A stretch of DNA of 47,697 bases, from positions 1 to 47,697 of the forward strand of contig JAAHGL010000039.1 of NCBI GenBank assembly GCA_010692635.1, in the 5' to 3' direction. The notes below the pieces were generated by a model. That model was not told the DNA's origin and ran no database searches. It was given only the letters and a program-made list of their open reading frames with translations. This stretch comes from Symploca sp. SIO2C1 (GTDB lineage Bacteria; Cyanobacteriota; Cyanobacteriia; Cyanobacteriales; Coleofasciculaceae). Position 1 is the first letter of the stretch; every line of letters begins with the position of its first letter. This document shows positions 8,924-17,880 of the stretch, one piece after another. Position numbers and translations under genes: made by a program.

Positions 8924-10849
8924 TTATTCTTGGGCTTCAATCTTGTCAATTACTTTATTCAAATTCTTTTCAATGAATAATTTAAAACGATATTGGCTCA
9001 GCTTACCTTTTCTACTATTAGCTTCGTTTTGCAGCAAGCTACGAACTTCTTTAAGCCACTCCAATTCTTCAATCAGTTTTTCCTGATAATAATCATATCG
9101 TTCAGCTATTATATAAATAATACTACTTTGATCTTTGGGGTTCATCGATAAAAATTTCGCTACAAAATTACTTGGTTCTATGTACTTTAGTATGGGTGTT
9201 TTGTAGTATTTATCTTGCGAAAAATTCCTATTTTGCAAATTAGTTGAACAAATCATTTCATAAAATTTCCACACATTATTCTGCATAGTATCTAGTAAAT
9301 TTTGAGCAGCAGTCTGCATCATATCAACTTTTACTGATTCTATAACTTCATCGATATAAAAACAAAGTTCTTGAAATTCTTCAATGTCCTTACCTACAAA
9401 TCCGAGTTTAGAATCGCTGTTCCATGTAATTGGAGAAATAGATTTATGTGCAATAAAGTGATTTTTTTTTAAACTAATACGTTCATTGTCTTTTAAATAA
9501 TCAATATAAAGCTTGGAATCATTTAATATTTCTTCTTTTGTTTTATTATACAGTTCAATTGCACAAAACTTTAATAAAAGCCCAGTGACGTGCTTAATTT
9601 CCTCAAGTTCTTTAAATTTTCTGTCAGCATAATCTGATTCAACTTTCTTAAGTAAGGTATCAAATTCATCATCAGTAAGATCATGAAAGTGCCACAGCTT
9701 AACCCAATTTGGTGTATTTTCATCTTGAAAATATTTATTAGTTGATAAAGAATTTTCTAATTCTTGTGTATCTATAATGCCTTTATCAAAAAATATTTCC
9801 CACCATACTAGATTTGGGAACGGATCATGTAGATTAAGAGTGGGATATTTTTTCAATATTGTCTGAATGGGTGTTCGCTCCTCATTATTTTCCTCTGTGA
9901 CTGAATCTGATGCTTGAGGTGACATTATCTCCTTCGTCAATAAAGATGCAAATTGTTCTTCTAATTGGATAATATCTTTAGGAATAATTTTTCCACGTTT
10001 AATTTCAATAGAAAAAGCTATGAGTAGTTTGAGAATATTTTGAAGAGTTTCTTGCTTATTTTTAGCTTTCTCTGGTAATTCATTAAAAATCCTCTCAAAA
10101 TCCAAAAATATTTGCTTTAAAATTCTTAAATTTTCACATTCTGCTTTACTATATAAATTTTGTATTAATTCAGTATTCTTACTCAAGAACTTACGGACAT
10201 TTGAATTATTGACTAGTTTAATAAAACTCTCTAATGCACCTTCAAAATCCAGAGATATGCAAAAAGTTTTGCCGATTAATTTCTCTTTAATATCTGTATA
10301 GTTTGCATTGTTGATTAATTCATCTTCATTGGCAACGATAAGTACCTTGAGATCTTGATGTTCTACAAAGTAGTTGATGTAACCTAACATATTACTTAAA
10401 TCTATGTTGCAGCGTTCTAAGTCATCAAATATCAAAATACTTTTGTCAGTGTTCTTAAGATACTCAGGAAGGTTAATTTCTGGAATTTGAACATTTAATG
10501 TACCATCATCTTTCCCGTCTCCATCTAAATCAATTTTGAGTGTACCTTTGAGAAATACTTTAAAAATTTTATTTGTTATTTCCATTCCCTTTGATGACAG
10601 CACAGGATGTAATTGCTGAAAGAAGGCATACTCGATTTCAGCAAAGCTAGTCATCCCGTAAAGACTGATATACAAGCATTTTTGCTTATTTTTCTTTAGA
10701 TTTTCACAATATTTTTTGATAAACCATGTTTTACCAGCTCCCCATTGCCCTTTTAGTAAAACAGCAAATCCAGGTGCGTGAGCTAACCCGCAGTAATAAT
10801 TCAAGTAATCTGTGATATGGCTATTGATTGGTTGATTGTCTAGAGTCAT
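8924..10849 (-). CDS. KAP-type P-loop NTPase, putative defence protein
   Basis: 641 residues. Walker A is GQWGAGKT at 34-41 and Walker B ILIFDDLERC at 138-147, followed by a sensor-like ...LIVANEDEL; this pattern is that of the KAP/STAND-like P-loop NTPases, many of which act in phage exclusion. No transmembrane segment interrupts the NTPase domain. Between Walker A and B lies DLDGDGKDD (107-115), which looks like a calcium-binding loop. The C-terminal half (about 300-641) is helical and not recognised. Its ATG overlaps the stop of the upstream ParE-like toxin gene (ATGA at 10846-10849), which points to translational coupling and shared regulation with the toxin-antitoxin pair. Confidence 0.82.
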   Translation of the reverse strand: MTLDNQPINSHITDYLNYYCGLAHAPGFAVLLKGQWGAGKTWFIKKYCENLKKNKQKCLYISLYGMTSFAEIEYAFFQQLHPVLSSKGMEITNKIFKVFLKGTLKIDLDGDGKDDGTLNVQIPEINLPEYLKNTDKSILIFDDLERCNIDLSNMLGYINYFVEHQDLKVLIVANEDELINNANYTDIKEKLIGKTFCISLDFEGALESFIKLVNNSNVRKFLSKNTELIQNLYSKAECENLRILKQIFLDFERIFNELPEKAKNKQETLQNILKLLIAFSIEIKRGKIIPKDIIQLEEQFASLLTKEIMSPQASDSVTEENNEERTPIQTILKKYPTLNLHDPFPNLVWWEIFFDKGIIDTQELENSLSTNKYFQDENTPNWVKLWHFHDLTDDEFDTLLKKVESDYADRKFKELEEIKHVTGLLLKFCAIELYNKTKEEILNDSKLYIDYLKDNERISLKKNHFIAHKSISPITWNSDSKLGFVGKDIEEFQELCFYIDEVIESVKVDMMQTAAQNLLDTMQNNVWKFYEMICSTNLQNRNFSQDKYYKTPILKYIEPSNFVAKFLSMNPKDQSSIIYIIAERYDYYQEKLIEELEWLKEVRSLLQNEANSRKGKLSQYRFKLFIEKNLNKVIDKIEAQE

Positions 10850-11148
10850 GGTTCCTGTTCTTCAAATAAAAATGGTAAATCGCGGCGACCACTAACTACA
10901 CGCAGAATCTCAATACCATCGTCCAAAATTCTGTAGAAGATAATATATCCATCCAAAGGCAAACCTCGCAGATTGGGGCGTATTTCTGCATAACTTTTGC
11001 CTAAATTGGGGAAGTTGACCAATTGTTGACAGCGACGTGCAAAATTTTGAAAAAAGCGCTCACCTGCTTCGATATTATTGGTGGTGAAGTAATCAGCAAT
11101 TTCGTTGAGATCTTGGCTAGCGAGAACGTTGATGAGATAGCGTTTCAT
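10846..11148 (-). CDS. ParE/RelE-family toxin
   Basis: 100 residues with the usual ParE layout: an N-terminal strand KRYLINVLASQDLNEIADYF, an antiparallel helix pair, then RPNLRGLPLDGYIIFYRI and a final strand EILRVVSGRRDL. ParE toxins block DNA gyrase, while RelE toxins cut mRNA on the ribosome; the sequence fits the ParE side better because the RelE catalytic set is not evident. The start overlaps the antitoxin stop and the stop overlaps the KAP NTPase start, each by four bases. Confidence 0.88.
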   Translation of the reverse strand: MKRYLINVLASQDLNEIADYFTTNNIEAGERFFQNFARRCQQLVNFPNLGKSYAEIRPNLRGLPLDGYIIFYRILDDGIEILRVVSGRRDLPFLFEEQEP

Positions 11149-11435
11149 GTTTGAGTCTCGCGTGCTTGCCGGAAACGCTCCAAAATCCCTGTGATAAAGG
11201 TATCGCCATCAATAGGTGCAGTATGTTCGGAGGCAGCAACAGCAGCATCTATTTTGGTACGTACAGAGCTGAGCCATTCACTATCAGTATGTTCGCCAAG
11301 GGTATGCTCTGCACAATCATATTCATCCAATAACCGCAAGGCAATTTCCAGCACTTCTTCCGCCGATCGGTATTTGCCTGTTAGCAATTTGGCTTGGATG
11401 AATTGTTCTTGAGTTTTTGTCAGAGTGATACTCAT
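11145..11435 (-). CDS. ParD-like antitoxin
   Basis: The ATG at 11435 gives 96 residues starting MSITLTKTQEQFI, with a ribbon-helix-helix pattern (KYRSAEEVLEIALRLLDEY) typical of ParD/CopG antitoxins and an acidic toxin-binding tail. A longer reading from TTG at 11471 is less likely. It should neutralise the ParE-like product encoded directly downstream and repress the promoter of the three-gene unit, which would lie near 11436-11560, next to a dispersed nested-hairpin repeat. Confidence 0.85.
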   Translation of the reverse strand: MSITLTKTQEQFIQAKLLTGKYRSAEEVLEIALRLLDEYDCAEHTLGEHTDSEWLSSVRTKIDAAVAASEHTAPIDGDTFITGILERFRQARETQT

Positions 11436-11479
11436 CGTAGTCAGCAAGCAGGTTTGCACTAATTCTAGCAACTTCCTTT

Positions 11480-11540
11480 ACCGAAAGCGGCGGAAAGCCC
11501 ATTCATCCCGTGGGATGGGAGGGATAACCGCCTGCAGCTT
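11480..11540 (+). repeat. Nested-hairpin dispersed repeat, copy 2
   Basis: The same plan as copy 1 at 471-530: outer stem GGCGG (11489-11493) with CCGCC (11528-11532) and a perfect inner hairpin CATCCC-GT-GGGATG (11504-11517). Bases differ between the copies mainly in the inner hairpin, where pairing is retained. No tnpB reading frame lies beside it, so it is an orphan. It occupies most of the spacer between ispH and the toxin-antitoxin promoter. Confidence 0.6.
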
Positions 11541-11559
11541 AGTCATTAGTCAAGTGTTA

Positions 11560-12795
11560 TTAGTACAAAGGGCTTTCTGCTGCGACCATAGTAACTGCCG
11601 GAGTAGCCTTCAGCTCAAAAATCTTCTCAATAGCCTCTTCAACCACTTTATCTGGTGTGGATGCTCCTGAAGTAATTCCTACGACAATTGAGCCAGAGGG
11701 TAACCAGTTTTCTTTGACTGCCAAATCTTCGTTGAGTGGCTTATGCTCCAACCGATTACCCGAACCAATCCGTTGAGCACTATCAATGTGATAGGAAGGA
11801 ATTCCCCGTTCAATGGCAATTTCTTGGAGGTGGGTGGTGTTGGAAGAATTGAAGCCACCGATTACTAACATCAAATCTAACTTTTCCTCTACCAGCTCAA
11901 ACATGGCATCTTGTCGCTCTTGGGTAGCATCGCAGATGGTATTGAAGCTTTGGAAATGTTCATTTAGTCGAGCAGGGCCATACTTTTTCATCATTGTGCG
12001 CTCAAACAGCTTACCAATTTGCTCAGTTTCGCTCTTGAGCATAGTAGTTTGATTAGCAATCCCAATCCGCTCTAAATCCTGCTCGGGATCAAAGCCAGCT
12101 GAACAAGCACGGCTAAATTTTTCCAAGAACTCATCTTTATCACCCCCATTGAGAATATAGTTGGCAACGTACTGCGCCTCTTGCAGATTCAGTACCACCA
12201 GGTATTTGTTGGCAAAGGAGCTAGTGGCAACTGTTTCTTCATGCTTGTATTTACCGTGAATAATTGAGGTACAGTCCTTTTTCTTATGCTTCTCTACCGT
12301 ATTCCAGACTTTGGATACCCAAGGACAAGTAGTATCCACAATCTTACAGTTTTTCTCAGTAAGCAGTTGCATTTCCTGAACACTAGCACCAAAGGCAGGT
12401 AAAATTACGACATCACCAGTATCAACAACGGAAAAGTCTTTTTTCCCTTGCTCTACTGAGATAAACCCTACTTCCATCTCCCGCAAACGTTGGTTAACAG
12501 AGGGGTTGTGAATAATTTCATTAGTAATCCAGATGCGCTCAGTGGGGAAATGCTGACGGGTTTCATAAGCCATAGCCACAGCTCGTTCCACACCCCAGCA
12601 AAAACCAAATGATTCGGCTAGTCGGATAGTAACTTCTCCTCGCTGCAGTCGATAGTTGTTGTCCCGAATTTCTTGAATCAGGTTGCTGTTGTATTCCGAT
12701 TGCAGTTGAGTAGCAACTTCTGCTTGATGACCAAATCCCTTACGATGATAGTTTTCTGAACTGTGGAGCGAGCGTTTAAAAGCTTTTGTATCCAT
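11560..12795 (-). CDS. ispH: 4-hydroxy-3-methylbut-2-enyl diphosphate reductase
   Basis: Last enzyme of the MEP isoprenoid pathway, making IPP and DMAPP from HMBPP with a [4Fe-4S] cluster. The three cluster cysteines are Cys66 (GFCWGVERA), Cys157 (DTTCPWV) and Cys288 (TICDATQ). The 411-residue length with an N-terminal extension of about 55 residues matches the long cyanobacterial and plant form, which takes electrons from ferredoxin. The ATG at 12795 gives [10 protein letters not shown], the usual cyanobacterial start. Confidence 0.96.
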   Translation of the reverse strand: MDTKAFKRSLHSSENYHRKGFGHQAEVATQLQSEYNSNLIQEIRDNNYRLQRGEVTIRLAESFGFCWGVERAVAMAYETRQHFPTERIWITNEIIHNPSVNQRLREMEVGFISVEQGKKDFSVVDTGDVVILPAFGASVQEMQLLTEKNCKIVDTTCPWVSKVWNTVEKHKKKDCTSIIHGKYKHEETVATSSFANKYLVVLNLQEAQYVANYILNGGDKDEFLEKFSRACSAGFDPEQDLERIGIANQTTMLKSETEQIGKLFERTMMKKYGPARLNEHFQSFNTICDATQERQDAMFELVEEKLDLMLVIGGFNSSNTTHLQEIAIERGIPSYHIDSAQRIGSGNRLEHKPLNEDLAVKENWLPSGSIVVGITSGASTPDKVVEEAIEKIFELKATPAVTMVAAESPLY

Positions 12796-12982
12796 GCAGC
12801 TTTTCCTATGAAATGACTATATGCAATTTTCATCCTTTCAATCATAAAACTTTGTCGCAGAGAATTGGGAGCCGATATCGATTTGTCTGGCAAAACGGTG
12901 GAGTAGCTGTGGCAGTAGAGTGTGGTTAATATTGATAAAGCGACAAGAAAACCGAAACAACATCAAAATATTTCTACAAACT

Positions 12983-13615
12983 ATGACCATAGCTTTTTGT
13001 CAACCATTAAGTAGGAAACTAGTTGTACTAATCCCTGCTTTGATTGGATTAACTGCTTTAACTGGTGCTCCAGTCCAAGGACAGATTGAGACTGAGCAAG
13101 TTCTAAATAATCCCACAGAAGTTGCTCCTTTAGACAATACTCCCATAGCCCAAGTGAGCAATGTTGGCACTTTGACAGATGTCGCCTCCAATAATGAAGA
13201 TTTGAGCACCTTAACTAACGCAGTCAAATCTGCCGGACTCTCAGATACTTTATCTAATGATGGGCCGTATACCGTCTTTGCTCCAACGAATGATGCTTTT
13301 AATGCCTTACCGCAGCAGACGCGAGATGGACTGCTCAAACCCGAAAATCGAGATTTATTGGCCGATACCCTCAAAAATCATGTAGTTCCAGGAAATGTAA
13401 CTTCTAACCAACTTCAGAATGGTCCGGTACGGACTCTTAATGAGGATGTATCCGTGCGCTCAGGACCTAATGGAGTAGTTGTTAATGATGCCAGAGTGCT
13501 TCAACCTGATATTCCAGCTAGCAATGGTGTTATTCATACCATCAACCGGGTTTTAGTGCCGGAAAACGTTCGGGCTAGTCTTGCAGATAGACAGCAAATC
13601 CGAGGACTCTGGTAA
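12983..13615 (+). CDS. Secreted fasciclin (FAS1) domain protein
   Basis: The ATG at 12983 yields 210 residues with a clear signal peptide (LVVLIPALIGLTALTGAPVQG); a GTG at 12920 would place 21 extra residues before it and is unlikely. One FAS1 domain covers about residues 60-195, with the conserved H1-type motif GPYTVFAPTNDAFNAL and the H2-type motif NGVIHTINRVLVP. FAS1 domains mediate adhesion in the extracytoplasmic space. The gene is divergent from ispH. Confidence 0.9.
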   Translation: MTIAFCQPLSRKLVVLIPALIGLTALTGAPVQGQIETEQVLNNPTEVAPLDNTPIAQVSNVGTLTDVASNNEDLSTLTNAVKSAGLSDTLSNDGPYTVFAPTNDAFNALPQQTRDGLLKPENRDLLADTLKNHVVPGNVTSNQLQNGPVRTLNEDVSVRSGPNGVVVNDARVLQPDIPASNGVIHTINRVLVPENVRASLADRQQIRGLW

Positions 13616-13757
13616 TTTGATCGAGTACAAATAATTCCAAATCCTCCGGGTGCATGTCAGGTTTGCAGATCAATCCTTCAAAGTCCCTCTCTCAGATTTG
13701 GGAGAGGGATTTAGGGTGAGAGGGGTGAGGTGAAAAAAGGTGTGGGAGAGCTTTTTT

Positions 13758-13788
13758 GAGTAATGAGTAATGAGTAATGAGTAATGAG
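13758..13788. repeat. Heptamer tandem repeat GAGTAAT x4
   Basis: Four perfect GAGTAAT heptamers followed by GAG. Similar TAATGAG strings recur at 41668-41698 and, inverted, at 32370-32400. Confidence 0.9.
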
Positions 13789-13952
13789 GGTCGAAACTTT
13801 TGTCAAATCCTCTTTCCTTCTACCTCCTACCTCCTCCGGAGCCTCGGAGCCTCCTGCCTCATGTTTCTTGAGAGCCACTGTAAATTTCACCTCACCCGGG
13901 TGAGGGGCGCACATCGGTAACATACTCCCAATCCTCTTTTATTTAATTTCTG

Positions 13953-13987
13953 AATTCTAAATTCTAAATTCTAAATTCTAAATTCTA
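13953..13987. repeat. Heptamer tandem repeat AATTCTA x5
   Basis: Five perfect AATTCTA units immediately downstream of tsaD. A shorter array of the same heptamer lies just upstream of tsaD at about 15087-15110, so the gene is flanked by the same short repeat. Confidence 0.9.
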
Positions 13988-14002
13988 ATTTTTTGCTATT
14001 CC

Positions 14003-15040
14003 CTAATAAAGCTCCATGACTTTAGTAATCGGGAGGCGCGATTGGACTCCTAGGCTCATAGAAGAACGATGTCCCTGGTTAAGATGATCAGCAGCAGCAC
14101 AGCCAATCATTGCTGCATTGTCAGTACATAACTTAAGGGGAGGGAAAATAATTCGTAAGTTGTGATTGGCTCCAGCAGTTTGCAGATGCTTTCTCAATCC
14201 ACTATTAGCAGCAACGCCACCCCCAACAGCAATGGTGTTCAAACCGTAATCTAGAGCACAAGTAACTGCACGTTTAGTAAGCGATCGCGTTACAGTTTCT
14301 TGGAAGCTAGCGGCAATATCCTTTACGGGTAACTCAGAGGTTTCTTGCTTTAGCTTTTGCACTAACCGGAGTACTGCTGTTTTCAAGCCACTAAAACTTG
14401 AATCATAGGGGTGATATCCTCCACTGGGAAGAGATATTTTACCTTCTGGTAAAGGAAAAGCTTTAGGATTGCCTTCTCGTGCTAAACGATCAATAGCTGG
14501 TCCCCCAGGGTAACCTAAATGCAACAACCGCGCTACCTTATCAAAGGCTTCACCAGCAGCATCATCACGGGTTGTACCCAGAATCTCATAATCACCACAG
14601 TTTTTGACATAAATCAAGCTGGTGTGACCCCCAGAAACCAACAAGCACAAAAAAGGCGGCTCCAGCTCTGGTTCACTGAGATATGTAGCGTAAATGTGAC
14701 CTTCCAGGTGATGGATTCCCAGAAAAGGTTTTTGATGAACCATTGCCAAAGTTTTAGCTGCAGTTAAACCTACCATTAGCGAACCGACTAAGCCAGGAGC
14801 ACAAGTTGCCGCTACCCCATCAATTGCCTCCCAATCCAGTTGAGCTTCAACCAGAGCTTGAGCGATCGCTTGATTGATTGTCTCCACATGAGTGCGGGAA
14901 GCTACCTCCGGTACAACACCCCCATACCTTTGGTGAACAGGAATTTGAGAAGCAACAACATTACTACAACAGTGGCGATTCTTCACAACCGCTACTGCTG
15001 TTTCATCACAACTAGTTTCTATTGCTAATACGCAAGCCAT
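14003..15040 (-). CDS. tsaD: tRNA threonylcarbamoyladenosine synthase subunit TsaD
   Basis: Transfers threonylcarbamoyl to A37 of tRNAs that read ANN codons, working with TsaB and TsaE. The 345 residues have the ASKHA fold signature ETSCDET at 8-14, the metal-binding histidines H111 and H115 in [15 protein letters not shown], and the C-terminal [15 protein letters not shown]. The length is normal. It lies divergently from the psaF-psaJ side, an arrangement often seen in cyanobacteria (older name gcp). Confidence 0.96.
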   Translation of the reverse strand: MACVLAIETSCDETAVAVVKNRHCCSNVVASQIPVHQRYGGVVPEVASRTHVETINQAIAQALVEAQLDWEAIDGVAATCAPGLVGSLMVGLTAAKTLAMVHQKPFLGIHHLEGHIYATYLSEPELEPPFLCLLVSGGHTSLIYVKNCGDYEILGTTRDDAAGEAFDKVARLLHLGYPGGPAIDRLAREGNPKAFPLPEGKISLPSGGYHPYDSSFSGLKTAVLRLVQKLKQETSELPVKDIAASFQETVTRSLTKRAVTCALDYGLNTIAVGGGVAANSGLRKHLQTAGANHNLRIIFPPLKLCTDNAAMIGCAAADHLNQGHRSSMSLGVQSRLPITKVMELY

Positions 15041-15204
15041 AGGACGTGTAAGTGTGATCTACTCAATCTCCAGCTTTTCTTCCCCATTCTAAATTCTAAA
15101 TTCTAAATTCCCACGAGCTATGTTAAGTTTTCTGCCAATTCCGAAGATGAGTGCATAGCTGGGGTTATAAACAAGGTCAGTTGTTAAATAGCCTTAATTG
15201 AACA

Positions 15205-15522
15205 ATGGATTTAGGTATCGTAGCACCGATCGCTTATGGCATCCTTGCCTTAGTTGGGGGGATTATCGGTTATCTGCAAGCCAAGAGCAAGATCTCACTT
15301 ATCTCTGGTATAACTAGTGGTCTTTTGCTGATTATTGCTGGTATTCTACAACTCCAAGGACAAGCATGGGGACTAACATTGGCCGCAGTAGTAGCAGCAT
15401 TACTGATTGTTGTCTTTGTGATCCGGCTAGCTAAAACTCGCAAGTTTATGCCTGCAGGTTTGATGATCATTGGGGGCGTGCTTGCTCTAGGAGCGATGTT
15501 TTATCCTTTGGTGGCCTTATAG
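15205..15522 (+). CDS. TMEM14 / FAX-like small membrane protein
   Basis: 105 residues with four hydrophobic helices (about 5-24, 31-50, 54-74 and 81-101) and glycine-rich turns such as GGIIGYLQAKS and TSGLLLIIAG. This matches the TMEM14 family, which includes the plastid fatty acid exporter FAX1 of plants. A role in fatty acid movement across cyanobacterial membranes is known only by analogy. It stands 147 bases upstream of psaF on the same strand. Confidence 0.82.
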   Translation: MDLGIVAPIAYGILALVGGIIGYLQAKSKISLISGITSGLLLIIAGILQLQGQAWGLTLAAVVAALLIVVFVIRLAKTRKFMPAGLMIIGGVLALGAMFYPLVAL

Positions 15523-15668
15523 AACAGCTAATAAAGCTACTTTTATTTAATTAAACTTTACTAGGTTAACCTGTCAGAGTAAGATTGCTTTGGTGTACGA
15601 GGTGTACAAATAGCTTCATTGTTTTGTACACAAAACTTTTTGTTCTGTAACAAAAGGAAACAAACCTT

Positions 15669-16166
15669 ATGAGAAGATTGTTGGCATTAGTTTTTGCCGT
15701 TGTTTTGTGGTTTAGTTGTGCAACTGCTGCCTCTGCTGATGGTGTAGCTGGACTTACACCTTGCAAGGATTCCCCTGCTTTTCAGCAAAGAGCAAAAGCC
15801 GCTGTTAATACCACTGGTGATCCTGCTTCAGGTCAAAAGCGATTTGAGCGTTATTCCGAGGCTCTTTGTGGTGAGGAAGGCTTACCTCACTTAATTGTAG
15901 ATGGTCGTTTTAGTCATGCTGGTGACTTCATCATTCCTAGCATTCTGTTCCTGTATATTACAGGTTGGATTGGTTGGGTTGGTCGCAGCTATCTACAAAC
16001 AATTAAAGAGGGCAAGAACCCAGAAGAAAAAGAAATCGTCATTGATGTACCTCTAGCAATTAGTAAAATGCTCTTTGGCTTTTCCTGGCCATTAGCTGCT
16101 TTTGGAGAATATACCTCCGGTAAGATGTTTGCTAAGGACGACGAAATTCCTGTTTCACCACGTTAG
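15669..16166 (+). CDS. psaF: Photosystem I subunit III (PsaF)
   Basis: 165-residue lumen-facing PSI subunit. It begins with a signal peptide ([23 protein letters not shown]), then the mature start [18 protein letters not shown] with the paired cysteines, a transmembrane helix [20 protein letters not shown] and a second hydrophobic stretch before the C-terminus. The purine-rich AAAAGGA at 15651-15657 is a plausible ribosome binding site. psaJ follows after 18 bases. Confidence 0.97.
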   Translation: MRRLLALVFAVVLWFSCATAASADGVAGLTPCKDSPAFQQRAKAAVNTTGDPASGQKRFERYSEALCGEEGLPHLIVDGRFSHAGDFIIPSILFLYITGWIGWVGRSYLQTIKEGKNPEEKEIVIDVPLAISKMLFGFSWPLAAFGEYTSGKMFAKDDEIPVSPR

Positions 16167-16184
16167 TTTTGAGGAGAATTTTCC

Positions 16185-16310
16185 ATGGGAGATTTACTGA
16201 AATATCTTTCCACCGCGCCAGTGTTAATGTTTCTTTTGTTAACTGTTACCGCTGGAATTTTGATTGAATTTAACCGCTTTTACCCTGATCTTCTTTTCCA
16301 TCCTCTATAA
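16185..16310 (+). CDS. psaJ: Photosystem I subunit IX (PsaJ)
   Basis: A 41-residue frame with a good ribosome binding site (GAGGAG at 16171-16176). It reads [16 protein letters not shown], one transmembrane helix, then [14 protein letters not shown], which is the standard PsaJ signature and length. PsaJ is a single-helix PSI subunit that packs beside PsaF. It is co-transcribed with psaF and followed by a terminator at 16453-16493. Confidence 0.96.
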   Translation: MGDLLKYLSTAPVLMFLLLTVTAGILIEFNRFYPDLLFHPL

Positions 16311-16613
16311 GTCAGGTTCACCCAAAAGCTTGAAGATTAATTTTTGACTACAAATTCGCGATTCGATCAACTATTCCAACCTAATTAGAAATTGAGATGG
16401 GTAGTGGGAAATAAATTGCCTCTAGTTGAATTGTGAATTTGTGGTTCAATAAAACCCCGTTCCCATTGTCAGAGTGAGAACGGGGTTAATTTTCATGAAT
16501 AATAAGGGCTTGCCTCATCGAATCCATTGATTTGGGTTTTAAAGTAATGAGCGCCTGACGGCAAATTAAAAATTAAGAATTAAGAATTCATTCATTGATT
16601 GAATCGCCGAAAA
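16311..16613. other. Spacer with terminator, no gene seen
   Basis: Contains the psaFJ terminator (16453-16493) and, near 16545-16560, the string ATGAGCGCCTGACGGC, of which a close copy (ATGAGCGCCTGACGAC) lies at 43711-43726. No coding frame is supported. Confidence 0.6.
16453..16493 (+). terminator. Terminator of psaF-psaJ
   Basis: Perfect ten-pair stem AACCCCGTTC (16453-16462) with GAACGGGGTT (16478-16487), followed by AATTTT. It is the only strong hairpin after psaJ and lies about 140 bases beyond its stop. Confidence 0.72.
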
Positions 16614-17591
16614 TTACTGCCGATTCAGCCACTGTCTCAAATCCTCCTCATTCTTCAAATCAAACAGCATCTCACCCAATGCTTCCAAAGAGGTTAGGGA
16701 AAGTTGAGCTATCTGTAGCTGGAGTGGGTCAGGAATAACACCTAGCTTGCGAGATAATAGCATTAATAGAAGCGATCGCTGTCGTTCAATACTTTGCAAT
16801 CGTTCTTCTTGGCGACCTTGTTCGATTCCCTTTGCTATACCTTCTTCCATACCCTCCTGTCTTGAAGTGTCCACCACATTCTGCAAATCTCTGTAGTATT
16901 TCAAACTATTTTCATAAGCCTCTTGCTCAACGGCAGAAAAGTTGGCGATTTCCGACACTTCAAATAAGCGCTCAAATATTACCTCTTGTAAGGCTTCAGG
17001 GGGCGCTTCCAACTCCGATAAATTCTTCAATAAAAACAGCCACTTCTCAAAATGACTTGACAACTGGTCAACGGTTTTGGTGAACTTAGGTAGTTCCACA
17101 TAGATAAATTTCAATTTTTTGTAGAATACTTCGCACCTTTGATTTTTTAGTTCCACCGTATGCAACAGGGTTAGATCATCTTTATGGTCATCAAAGATAA
17201 AATCTAAGATACCAATCGTATATACAGAAGATAATTTATAATCCCACTTCCCTTTGATTGCCTGTTCCTGAATGGGAAAAGTCGCATAATAAACGCTGCG
17301 ATCCTTAAAGTAGTTTTGCTTAGCCTTTTGAATCTCAACGATAAACTTTTCTCCAGTTTGGCTCTCACAATAAATATCGAAGATTGCTTTGCGATCTAGG
17401 GGAGTATTGCCGAGATTTTCATTGTTTCTGTAGCTCACATCTTGCACCGCATGTTGTGGAGGTAAAATCACATTCAAAAAATCGATCAATATTTCCTTAT
17501 TCGGTTCGGTACCAAACAGCCGTTTGAATCCGAAGTCGGTGAGTAAGTTAATATATCGGTCTTGATTGGGATAGCGGTTTTTTACAGACAT
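16614..17591 (-). CDS. Rpn/PD-(D/E)XK nuclease family protein
   Basis: 325 residues. The N-terminus TDFGFKRLFG and the catalytic pattern D72 (AIFDIYC) with E86-x-Q88 (FIVEIQKA) mark the PDDEXK_2 family that includes recombination-promoting nuclease Rpn and was once annotated as transposase. The centre holds FYKKLKFIYVELPKF, and residues about 240-280 form a charged EGxxxGIxxGxxQ coiled stretch typical of the cyanobacterial versions. The last part is a short helical tail. Such genes occur in many copies per genome and are often near mobile DNA, as here. ATG at 17591. Confidence 0.88.
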   Translation of the reverse strand: MSVKNRYPNQDRYINLLTDFGFKRLFGTEPNKEILIDFLNVILPPQHAVQDVSYRNNENLGNTPLDRKAIFDIYCESQTGEKFIVEIQKAKQNYFKDRSVYYATFPIQEQAIKGKWDYKLSSVYTIGILDFIFDDHKDDLTLLHTVELKNQRCEVFYKKLKFIYVELPKFTKTVDQLSSHFEKWLFLLKNLSELEAPPEALQEVIFERLFEVSEIANFSAVEQEAYENSLKYYRDLQNVVDTSRQEGMEEGIAKGIEQGRQEERLQSIERQRSLLLMLLSRKLGVIPDPLQLQIAQLSLTSLEALGEMLFDLKNEEDLRQWLNRQ

Positions 17592-17707
17592 CGGTACTCA
17601 AATTTTGAAGAAATTTACTAACATCTCAGCATCAATTGAAGACTGGGCTATTTTGTCATAGTCTAAACTCCAGGATTGAATTTGCTTGCACTTATTCGGC
17701 AAGCATT

Positions 17708-17764
17708 ATGCTTGAAATTCCTGTTTGGTATAGCTTCCACACTCATCAGCAAGCCCTACCTAGG
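17708..17764. repeat. 58-bp direct repeat, copy A
   Basis: Starts ATGCTTGAAATTC and ends in the AAGCCCTACCTAGGG palindrome. A copy of about 85% identity lies at 17938-17995. The repeat covers the end of the kinase relic described below, so either a relic tail was duplicated or an element end was inserted twice. Confidence 0.7.
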
Positions 17765-17772
17765 GCTTGCTG
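17747..17772. mobile_element. Two IS/MITE ends head to head
   Basis: CAGCAAGCCCTA (17747-17758) and TAGGGCTTGCTG (17761-17772) form a 12-pair perfect palindrome with only CC between. The same end sequence, TAGGG(T/C)TTGCTGAA(T/A)AAGT, occurs singly at 30159-30178 (inverted) and 47556-47575. I read these as terminal inverted repeats of an unidentified IS or MITE family. Confidence 0.55.
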
Positions 17773-17880
17773 AATAAGTAACAAGTAACAAGTAAAAAGT
17801 AACAAGTAAGAAGGAATGAAGCATTTATCCTCGTGGGTGAGCACTTCCATTCTCCAAGGTTACTCAGGGATTTCCCATGA

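Larger units (their letters stand above)
13616..14002. other. Repeat-filled spacer between fasciclin gene and tsaD
   Basis: No gene seen. It holds an imperfect inverted repeat TCCCTCTC..GGGAGAGGGA near 13684-13710, the GAGTAAT array at 13758-13788, C/T-rich repeat sequence at 13805-13860 and the AATTCTA array at 13953-13987. A 70-residue minus-strand frame (13711-13923) is made of these repeats and is not a gene. Confidence 0.7.

Noticed and set aside
13711-13923. 70-residue minus-strand frame between the fasciclin gene and tsaD
   Set aside because: It is built from heptamer and C/T-rich repeats.
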